From Paramarasmius palmivorus (taxonomy: Eukaryota; Basidiomycota; Agaricomycetes; Agaricales; Marasmiaceae), in the NCBI GenBank assembly GCA_037176845.1, contig JAYKXP010000187.1, positions 1-64,000 of the forward strand: a stretch of 64,000 nucleotides of DNA. Reading direction: 5' to 3'. Positions 55,007-64,000 of this stretch are shown in pieces. Position numbers and translations under genes: made by a program. Below the pieces are notes generated by a model. It was not told where the DNA came from and made no database searches. It saw only the letters and a list, made by a program, of their open reading frames with translations. Each line of letters begins with the position of its first letter. Within the stretch, counting starts at the first letter, position 1.

Positions 55007-57281
55007 TTAATATGGCCTTTGCTTTCGACGCCCAAAGCGCTGAGCGACCTTGGCCGTCATCCGTCGAACCCACGATTTCCTGAAGGTAGAAGGGGGCTTT
55101 GAATGCACGTCCACGGTAGGGCTGAGCTGGGCGTCCATGGGAGCTTCAACACCAAAACTCCCGCTCTTGCCATTGCTCGGAATGCTGACCGCATCTTCCA
55201 CTTCCTTGTCTTGCAAATACATTGTGTTAGAGTTATGCATCAACGGAAGAACAGGGGAACTTACTGTCATCTTTAACCTCCTCAAAACGCGCGTTACAAC
55301 CAACCACCTCGAGAATCGGGTAGTCAAGGGATCTGGCCAAATCCATCGACGTGGGATCGAAGCCCTGGTGACGATTGACCATTTCTATTGCATCATAGGC
55401 GTCGCGATCCCACCAAAGATGCCATAATCTGATAGAAGTCTTGAACGACGGAAGGCCCAACCTCCGCCGCTCACCCTCCGACAGCTCCTCTTTCCCAGCA
55501 GAGTCAAATGACCAGTAGTACTTCGTCCCTCCCAGCCAAGCATCCCACTTGTTTTCATCATCGGAGAGGCGGGGGACCGGTCGGATGAAGAGGTATACCG
55601 GGGTTGAGGGGGAGATGCAAGTGCGTATACGTGATCCTTCTTCATTCCGTTTCCGTCGAAAGTAGACCCGAAAATTACGTAGCAAGACTGGCATACATCA
55701 ATCAGTACCTTCAAATCTGACAAGAACCACAATAAACTCACAATACTCCCCCCATTCACCCTCTTCAATCCCAAGCTGGCTGAAAATCCCATGTGCCTGC
55801 GACACCCACGAATCTGCAAAGGAATTCTGCACACCCCCAGGCAGCAAATTGTAATGTAACCAAAACGACTTCGCGCTGGCAATGTCCGCTGGCGTCAACA
55901 TAAACCTATACCCCCAATCAGCCCAAATAACCACTTTGACACCATTTCAAACGCACCTCACCGATCTATCATCCATCACTAGCGTGTTTTCTCGCATAGC
56001 ATCCGGTGCGAGAAACTGCTCCTTCCAGGGGTAGTAAAACCATTGATCTCTGTCTCCTGGGTAGCATGTGATAACCTCTCGAGTTGTTCTGTGGTAAATT
56101 GTGCCAGGGAGAGATGAGAGGATGAGTTTGGCGTCTTTGTTGTTGGGCCACTCTGAGGTTCCTCTGTTGGACCAGCTGATTCCTTGGATGATATTGCGTA
56201 CAGGAAGAGTTTCAATGAGGTATTGGAAAAGAATGCTGGTGTTGTTGTAGGTCTGGAGGTCGAGGGAAGGAAGCTCGCTGCTGGGAAGTGTGAGACCTGA
56301 CCAAGACCAAACATTGTAATTTATATTGGATGAATCAGCCACATAGGGCCCTTTGTGAAGTGTGCCATTTCGGGGGTTGGTCCATAGTTCACGAAACCAC
56401 TAAAAGCTAGATTATGAGAATCAAGTTGGTATTTCAAGGAGTTTACATACCGTTCGCGCATCCACTCCTTGCGTTATTGCTGACTGGGTAAAGAGGAAAG
56501 TTAGAGCAGAGAAAATGGAATATATAATGAGTTTCACCGCACATAGCAAAGATACATCTGCAAGATGGACGAGAAGCCATTTCGTTCAAATATGTGCGAC
56601 ACCGGCACAAGTGCTACATCATGGATGGAGATAAGCATGGTTTTATCACAGACAGGAATCCTTAGCCTCACCGTCATAAAACACGAGTGCCGGTAACGCG
56701 TTGTAGGCAATATAGCCAAATAGCTCCACCCAGTTGACGTCTCTACATCTTTATCAGCACACGGAAGGCTTGGGAACAGGGATATGGGCCACTCACTTGA
56801 CAGTAGAAAAGGTTTTGAGATCGTGCTCATAAGCCTATACAGATGCAGGGTGATCAGCGATGTTAGAATTGAAAATGAGGGTATCCTTACTCGATTGGCA
56901 TCAGGGCCACTATACTGAACATGTAAAAACTCTTCATCTTTATCCTCTCCGCGGATGCTAACAGCGTGAATGATACGACGAGCATCTAAAGTTTCCCTTA
57001 TCCAGCCTCTTTTATCCAGTCTTACCACTGGACTCTCCGCAATCTTTCGTTTGAGACGGATATTCGCCACTTTTAGTTCATGAAACTGAGGTGTTTCAAC
57101 GTCAGAAAAACGAGACAGATGCCAGCAATCTATCAACATACCTGAGCCAAAGCCGTCGACTGTCCCTCTGTCACCCGCACTACGTTTCCTTGGCTATAGT
57201 TGTTGTTGTGTTGATCACCTCCGACAGCTGAAAAGACTCCACCATGAATAGTAACCTGGGAGCAACCTGTGAACGACATGC
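55007..57281 (-). CDS. Gene D: GG/GDQ pseudokinase-like family protein, apparently intact
   Basis: Paralog of gene A with the same exon order. Start ATG at 57281 (MSFTGCSQVTIHGGVFSAVG then GDQHNNN). Next come FHELKVANIRLKRKIAES; DLKTFSTVK / DVNWVELFGYIAYNALPALV / LVPVSHIFERNGFSSILQM; SAITQGVDART; WDSFVDSW-type motif as SFADSWVSQAHGIFSQLG; and PVYLFIRPVPRLSDDENKWD with YYWSFDSAGK and FDPTSMDLARSLDYPILEV. The last exon is different from that of A: basic and ending KSWVRRMTAKVAQRFGRR, stop 55007. Kinase catalytic motifs are absent. About 600 residues. Parts, introns included, are identical to A over more than 100 bp, while the N-termini differ clearly. Confidence 0.75.
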
Positions 57282-57480
57282 GGAAGGTGGTGGTTGAGGG
57301 TTAAGGTGTGCCAATGCGTGCAAAACACATGTTCACCCCGAAGCTGTACCAACACAGCAGTCGGACGTTGAGCGCCTGAATGAGAATGATATCGATTGGA
57401 ACTGAATGGGAGTGAGTCATGCCGCACGGCGAACATGAGAAATGTCACTCACAGCGTCTGTGAATAGCTTGGAACAAGCG
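57282..57480 (-). promoter_or_regulatory. Conserved 5' flank of gene D, shared with gene A
   Basis: Carries the same ordered words as the A flank (GCGGCATGACTCAC, an ATCGATATC word, GCGCTCAACGTC) and CAACCACCAC just before the start codon. Conservation outside the reading frame points to retained promoter/5' UTR sequence. From 57.5 to 58.4 kb I see only short frames, none convincing. Confidence 0.35.
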
Positions 57481-58439
57481 CCTCGAGATGGCGTTCCGTA
57501 ACAGGCGCAATCTGCGTCTCTAGATGTCTTGGTTGCAAGGTAAAGGAAAAGCAAAGGAGTGGCGGGAACACCTTGCATGGGATATCGTAGCTCTGAATTC
57601 GATGGCGTAGAGGTAATCCCAGATTGATCGAAGGACGTAGAGCGGGTGCTCATGGTTGGACTGGAAACATTGCTGCTATGGACAGGACACAGTTAGTGAA
57701 CGGTCTGGAGAAAAGGTATGTAATCAGAATCCTCACCTCACGATCTTGCTCAAACTGAAAATTTGAGCACCATCCAAAGCAACCTAGCTTCTCCGTCCAA
57801 CCAGACCTTCAATCCCCGAAGGTTACGGCGCTCTTGAACACTCGGCTGGGAAACCTTGGATCGTTTAGGTATTCCGGCTTGCAATGGGTACGTTTTCGTT
57901 GGGATGATCGATTGGTCTGGTATGTGTTTGATATCCAGATATAGGTAAGATGACACCTTGACTTCAGTTGATTTCGACTGCAGATTCCCGGAGCAGTCGC
58001 CCAGGCTAGATAAGGATACACTGCTGGATAATAACGGACCATCGGCAGCCTTTTGCGCGAAGTATTACCCTGAATTTGTCGAATGGAACGGGCTGTATGG
58101 CCGTGTCCAAGTCAGCCTTCAAACGCTATCGAAGATCCTGGGTTCCCCCGCTGACTCCGACACCTGACTCCAGAATCGCACGAACTTGGGTGTTGATAGT
58201 TGGGGCGAGCGACGGTACGGTGGTCTTGTACCACGTCTTCTGTTGTACTTCGTACTCCAGCGCACCCAGACCGTGGAAGGCGTGTGTATCGCCAGATATA
58301 CCTAGAAGAACGCAAGAGTTAGATCACGAAGGCGAAAGGCACAAGCAAGATAATACCTACAAATCCCATTCCGACATGGCATCTCCGGGGCAAAGGTTAG
58401 TCATTCAGAGTTGATGTGGGTGTTTGAAGGCTGAAGAAC

Positions 58440-59230
58440 ATGTAAGGGTAGCGAACTAAATCCTGAGTCCTGCTATCTTCCCGATTAGAAAACGAGTATG
58501 AGCCGCGGAACAGATAGTAGGTAGCAAGAACTCACCAGCCGGGTTGAACCCATGAGCGAGGTATCTCATTCCTACTAACGAATATTCACCAGTCTAAGAA
58601 TTGAATCACTCAGCGCAGTGTTTGAAATAGGCAATCATGCATGTTTACCGTCAGTGCGTAGTTTCTCGACGTACTACGCCACCAGCCCTATTCTACCGTC
58701 GTTACATATCTTCTTCAATACAAACATGACGTTTTGCTCCGGAAGTCGATGGATGTTGGTGTGAAGTGCTGCGTTATCTGGGGCAGCGAGACATCAGTGC
58801 TCAGTAACGAAGAGCTATGACGAGAGGAACAGACGTACCGTTGATACCTGGCGCATGCTTTCATTCCTCTTCAATGTTGACTGGTCAAGACCTAGAGCGT
58901 AAAACAACACGACTACGTTCGCCGGTATGACACCCCGTCAACTTGTTAGAGACGGCAGTTGGCGTCTACCTCCAGCGGAAGTTGTCATTCCTTGTACTAA
59001 ACACCATAATCAGCAAAAAGAAGTATGACGCGAAGAATCAGAACATACCGATGAGTATATCCATTCGCAGATATCAGCGAAGCGCTCCCGACCCCAAACT
59101 TCGACGCCTCTTCAAAACTTCGTTCTCTCTCTCTACTAGCTCTCGGCGTACCCTTCACAGCCTGCACCCGATACGTCTTCCTTCACAGGCTCGACACAAT
59201 ACCAGGTGCCCTCGAGCATGAGGAAATACA
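58440..59230 (-). repeat. S-family segment, copy 2
   Basis: Matches copy 1 at 22.2-23.0 kb: FGVGSASLISANGY-like sequence near 59050-59100, the donor GTACGTCTGTTCCTCTCGTC (about 58810-58840, reverse strand), and EQNVMFVLKKICNDGRIGLV near 58640-58740. Stops interrupt most exons, so this copy looks decayed. Confidence 0.3.
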
Positions 59231-59239
59231 GGTAGTGGC

Positions 59240-61560
59240 ATTGATTTGCTGTATTGTTGGTGTGTCAAAACCTTGTCGAAACGTGCTGTTCTGGCAGTAA
59301 AGTTTCAGATACATGATAGGTATCAACACCTCAAGGCTAGTTGAAGCTTCAATGTTCAGCGCTCAGCCCTCGAAGGAACGATGATACCTAGGGGAGTCCA
59401 GGATCTCGGTGAAAGGGTAAATCCTTCCACGAGAACACCAGCGCGGAAGCCAGACGCTTGAGCTCGTGGATTGGAACTTGGTGCGGGCTTAGCTCCCAAA
59501 AACTACCACTTTCAGGACCCATTTCTTGACGACGTAGTGAGGCAGCACCACATCTACATCCGAGGCTCTTTATGCTGCCTAGACGGCGACGACTCTGAAA
59601 GCTAACCCAAGCTCTCAGCCTCAGGGTAGAAATTGAGAGGATATGGGAAAGGGTCGGATTGCGAGATAGGATGAGGGTGGAGGCTTTACTGTTGCTGCCA
59701 GGCCGAGATAGTTGCGTCTCGAGGAGGAAGCAGGTGCGGCATGACAGCAGCATGGTAACGAAAAACGTTGTTCCTGGTTTTGCCGAGTCGATTGAAAGTC
59801 TAAGGTTGGGCTACTGAGAGGTTGTAGACGCTGTTATAGCTGATATGGTATCAGTAAGGCGCGCGTTCAGAGATCGAGGAACAGGAAGTAGTTACCTGAA
59901 TATTGTGCAATAGAACTCACAAACCCAACTCGATCATCTGCTGCACCACGACGCCTTATGGATCCAAGCCTATTATCCCTAAGATACCACCAAAACCACG
60001 TTCGCGACTCTGTGGAATATACAAGACCAGGCCCGACAATGGGTATGAGCGAAGGGAGCGTGCGGAAGTCTAGTGCTTGGAAGTTCATGGTTGCAGTATA
60101 AGGGCAATATACACGAAAGTATGTTGGGGGTTTCGTGAAGAAGCTTGTCCTACAGAGTCCGGAGAGGTAGGGACGGGAAACGTGCACCGTGAGGACTATA
60201 GGATGCAGGCGGCAGAGCGTAGGCAACCGGACGCGTTGTAATGGGAGTGGGAGGCAATAATGAGAAGTGTAGAGCCTATGTCGCGTGGGTAGCGCAACTG
60301 GGGGCTAGTCTTGTTGGCTGGGGTTGTGTGGAGGCTACCGTAGCGGTTTGAGTGCTAAGGAACTAAAAATCGGGTTGGGAAGGTGTCGAGAGGCGTGTTT
60401 GAGAACGGTGATGGAGGATAAGACCATCTTCAGAGGTATATATAGCGTTCTGGGCTTGTATTTGCCTAGGAGGAGCTATAAGTGACAGTGAACAGCGTCA
60501 GGAGTAGCGCACATACCGGAATCCTGAGGGCATGCCTTGGATGATTCGGAATTAGAGTTGATCCTTCTGTGTCGCTGGAAAATATATCAGATCAAATAAC
60601 GACGCAAATAAACAGTCGAACATACCTCTATAGGCTTGCAGAGACGAACACCGTTTGAACGAGGTGGTCGTTTTTGTAAAGAAAAGTGCCGGCGGCGAAA
60701 CGCTTACACCTCGACCACTTTGACCCTTTTCCTCACCCATCTAAGGATTCCGATCCAGCATGCCCTATAGCGCTACTCTTTTCCAATATCACAACAGGTA
60801 CGTACTCCTCGTTCTACATCCCCAGCAGTACGCTCAATCCATTGCGCAGGAAAAAACTATACATCATGTCTTCGGCTTCAATACTCTAACCTGTTTCGGT
60901 GCTCACAGGAGAGATCTTGCTGGCTAAATGACTACAAAAAGATGCGTTTACAACGCTCCAGCTTACATCCCACTCTCATAGCCTCTACATCTCAACACGC
61001 CCTCACGCGTACTCCCATAGTCCCAAATCTACCATGTTCCTTGTCAACTACGCTCGGTACTGGTCGGCCAACCACGATACCCCAAAGACTGAAGGTACGC
61101 CCTTTCTACCGATGTCATGCCCAATCTCACCATCTAAATTCCGTAGTTTTAAGATATCGACATCAGGAGCGGGGAGTAGTAGGAGTAGTAGAGGCGCACA
61201 GAGCGTTTGAAACAGTTTTAGTGTACTGCAACAGTATTGGCCGCAGCATGAAATAGTACTCCTGCGACATAGATAGCGTTCAATATCTTCTGTCATTCAT
61301 GATATCTGGTATAATACAAACACGGTTCTGTACCAAACAATGTCCTGTAGCCGATGATTTTGTGCGCCGTGATTCAATCAATCTCTACTTCCTACAGCAC
61401 CCGGACAGGCATTAACATTGCCCATGTCTTCGAGCTACAAGGAACGCGGGGGTCAGCCAGCAAATCAATCGAACGAGAAAACAAACGACATACCGTCGAT
61501 ACAGAGATCAAACGCCGCTCTGAGACTAACGCTATCATTCACCACCATTGAGCGAAACCG
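59240..61560. repeat. Q/P divergent module, copy 7
   Basis: Closest to copy 4. The minus strand carries a Q region with SRTWFWWYLRDNRLGSIRRR and DDRVGFVSSIAQYSG (59867-60000), the best preserved example of this exon. The Q1/P1 junction is at about 60620-60720. The plus strand reads CRRRNAYTSTTLTLFLTHL-like sequence, then an exon ending SNITTG at about 60797 and the GTACGT...GCGCAG intron. After 60950 the P side is short and frames are broken. Confidence 0.4.
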
Positions 61561-61659
61561 GCTGCCAAAGCTAGCGTGGTTCACCTAGTACTCGCTCCGC
61601 CTTCCTCCTCGCTACACCCCCAGTTGAGGCCACACCTAACGTCGGTGTACGTAGCGCAG

Positions 61660-63420
61660 AACAGGTGATGTGGATGTACGCTCACTCCCTCGAATTCATC
61701 TTTTCCCCTTCACGCCCACGCTACCTCTTCACCCCCGTCCCAATCCATACCCCCAGCCCCAGCCCAGCCCATATGATCCCAACATCCACGGCCAACGTCC
61801 CGATCATACCCCGTAGTAAACCCAAACCCGAAGAGAACACCCAGTTTCGGAGTTGGGGGTGATATGGGGGCAAGGTTCAGCGGCGGGTGTATCGACACCG
61901 AGACATCGTCTACACCCGCATCGCTTCTTGGTAGGACGACTTTGAAGGAATACCCCAGCGCGCTAGGTGTTTAGGATGGAGAACCCGGATTTGAGAGGGG
62001 GTAGTACAGGTGGATGTCCCCAGGATTCTTTTCAGGTGCCAAATCGATGTAGCGGGGGTTATTTGTGTAAGGAGGTCCCGAAAACTTCGCAGGTATCGGT
62101 TTGAAAGAAAGCTATAGGTGCTAGGGTCAGCAAAATGGGCGGAAAAAGAGTAAAAAAAAGGTACAGACATTGGGCGTTAACGTAAGACCAGTATCCTTCC
62201 TTGACAATCTTTCTTGCCTTGCTACCAGCTCTTCGTCGGCAAGAAACCCATTCTTGGCTCGGTTGGGTGGGGCACAATAACCCAAGGGGATAGCAAGATA
62301 GACTGGACGATTTGGTGGGATGCGCGAGGGACGAGGTCGAGGAAGTCGTATAAATGCTGCCTTCCGGTGGAACACAGATTCCTCAGACGTGTAAGGTCTT
62401 GGTCCAGTAATCGTAGAGGATATAGCAGGCTCATTTCGAGTGCAAAAGGCGATCATCCTGGTGTTGGCGACAATGTGTCTGTTCATGGGTTGGACGCGTG
62501 TCTGTGAGGGTGAATGGGTGTTGCTGGGTCGGAGCTGCAGTGGAGTGCATTCTAGGGGGGTGTATATGATGAATTGGGGGCTGCTTGCGTAGGAGGAGGA
62601 ATGAGCAACGACGAAAAACATAGAGACAAGAGGTAATGTACATACCAAAAGTCCAGAAAATCGTGCAACGGGTGATACTTGAAGTCGATTTTGCGGAGCT
62701 ATTGGCGGGTATGAGAATGGAAAATGTGAGTAGGGAATAGTTGAACACACCTGAACGCGTTGAAAGAGGTGGTGGTTTGGAAGAAAGTCAAACGCCGCGT
62801 TGAACGGTTTCGCTTTGACCACCATGTCACTTTCCTCAAAGTGCCCTAGCCTTCCATGCACATCTTAGTAGGTACGTCTACACATTCCTACATCCCTAGC
62901 AGTATGGTTGATTCATCCCTCAGAGTAAGACACACTCAACATTTCGTGTCGATGAGGAAATGTACGTTCCCGACACTTTGACACGTTTCCCATTCTCATA
63001 CCGTATTCAATAATTCACAGGCCTTGATTCACCATAGAGCACTCGGCAAGCTCCCTTAACTCAATATTCAAACCCACACCTATACCCAGTTGCTTCAGTT
63101 CTACTGCAACCGCCGCCGATTACGCTCGAGGCTCATGGCCCAAAGTTCCAACGATGTCAAGCTAGGTTGGGATGCTCTCGGGGAAGAAGACCATCATACA
63201 ATACTAGGCAAATGTGCACTCCACGTCTTATGCCTCTACTCTCCATGTTGATACCGAATTCAGGGATAAACTTGGAGCTTCAGTATTAAATCCTTCGCGT
63301 CACTGATAGCACTCGAAGTCCCTGTCATTTACGCTAGCAGCTACAATACAGACTTGTTTTTCTGCTACTCAACCCCCGAGTGCGATTCCTTCAAACTGCG
63401 AAGAATGTCTACGATCAACG
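61660..63420. repeat. Q/P divergent module, copy 8
   Basis: The minus strand shows an unusually long uninterrupted frame (62861-62127). It begins MVVKAKPFNAAFDFLPNHHL, passes the usual Q donor positions (about 62750 and 62645), and includes a hydrophobic stretch (LVCTLPLVSMFFVVAHSSSY). Because other copies splice at these points, the uninterrupted reading may be fortuitous. Plus-strand sequence from 62810 to 63370 resembles copy 3. At 61665-61862 a Pro/Ser-rich plus frame precedes it. Confidence 0.35.
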
Positions 63421-63424
63421 CTTT

Positions 63425-64000
63425 AGCTTCAAGTCGTCCTGCCACGAGTCGTTGCTGCCTTGCTACACCCCATGGCTGAGTACCATGGCTCGTACTCCAT
63501 CGCCATCTGTGTGCGTAGCTCCCAGTCAACTATGTTCGCCCTAACCTTCCATTTCAATACTTGGTATTGGATGCTGCGCTAGTCGGGACAGCGAGATATC
63601 AGTGAGGAAAGGGCTGTAACAAAAAGAACAGACGTACCGGCAACCGTGTTGAAACCTTGCGCATCTTCAGGTCTTCTTATGAATATTCACCTCTGCTTAG
63701 CCTCATAGCCAAGCCCTGGAGTTTGAACCATCAACACGTTTGTTGGTAGGTACTGTACGGCGCCTTGTCGAATCAGATAGTAACCTAGTGCTAAACACGA
63801 GTATTAGCGAGGCGAAGCGTTATGCGTAGAATCAAGACATACCAGTGAGGATATCGGTTTGCTACATCAGCGAATCGCTAGCCACGAAGTTCAGTGTCAT
63901 CCCAAAGGTTTTGAGGTTCCCTTTCTAACCTTCGGCATACTCTTCACCACCTGTACCCGATACGCTGTCCTCCACGGACTAAACACAATACCCAGGAGCC
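63425..64000 (-). repeat. S-family segment, copy 3 (runs off the window)
   Basis: Matches copies 1 and 2: a donor GTACGTCTGTTCTTTTTGTT region near 63600-63635 (reverse strand) and sequence near 63840-64000 equivalent to 59050-59220. Stops are present. The array evidently continues beyond base 64000. Confidence 0.3.

Noticed and set aside
62127..62861. A single-exon 244-residue gene on the minus strand
   Set aside because: It crosses positions that act as splice donors in the other Q copies, so I kept it inside the repeat entry rather than as an independent gene.
1..64000. CRISPR arrays, rRNA genes, phage or bacterial operons
   Set aside because: No direct-repeat/spacer pattern, rRNA-like sequence or Shine-Dalgarno-led gene strings were seen; intron structure is eukaryotic throughout.

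Overview
The window is nuclear DNA of a basidiomycete fungus, most likely an agaricomycete. The coding regions are broken by many short GT-AG introns of about 45-70 nt. One gene carries the cysteine clusters and core motifs of the fungal KDZ transposon family, there are two degenerate F-box-type proteins, and a pseudokinase-like family of agaricomycete type is expanded here. I saw no rRNA, CRISPR array or bacterial-style operon. All gene models were spliced by eye, so splice sites and starts are provisional.

Layout. 1-5.5 kb: a 5'-truncated, weakly HECT-like gene (+), a near-perfect palindromic MITE, a RING-finger/coiled-coil gene (-), a tRNA-like stretch with pol III boxes, and a two-exon hypothetical gene (-). 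5.5-7.5 kb: hairpins and decayed minus-strand coding remnants. 7.5-33 kb: a dense array of duplicated and mostly decaying paralogs. It contains pseudokinase-like genes A (9.2-11.5 kb), B (18.9-21.8 kb) and broken C (29.6-30.6 kb), five copies of a head-to-head module called Q/P here, and two remnants of a further family R. One R remnant is split by a 1.1 kb TIR transposon. 33.6-36 kb: a diverged tandem satellite with a period of about 160-185 bp. 36-50.8 kb: an island of better preserved genes, namely KDZ-associated gene E (-), divergent F (+), basic-region genes H and G (-), zinc-knuckle-like K (-), very large charged protein J (+), and F-box-like L and M (+). 51-53.3 kb: a second degenerate repeat tract that shares its core motif with the first. 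53.3-64 kb: the paralog array resumes with three more Q/P copies, pseudokinase-like gene D (nearly identical to A in places), and two S-family segments.

How it fits together. Two blocks of one birth-and-death gene array surround a gene island whose edges are marked by related tandem repeats. Copies left of the island often have their closest relative to the right (A with D; Q/P copies 1, 3 and 4 with 6, 8 and 7). This points to block duplication or ongoing gene conversion rather than simple tandem growth. The island holds a KDZ-type transposase-like gene with several uncharacterised neighbours and may be a large mobile or once-mobile unit. The array family (an N-terminal Gly-Gly/GDQ motif, a kinase-like central segment without catalytic residues, and a conserved C-terminal aromatic domain) and the divergent Q/P module have no function I can name.
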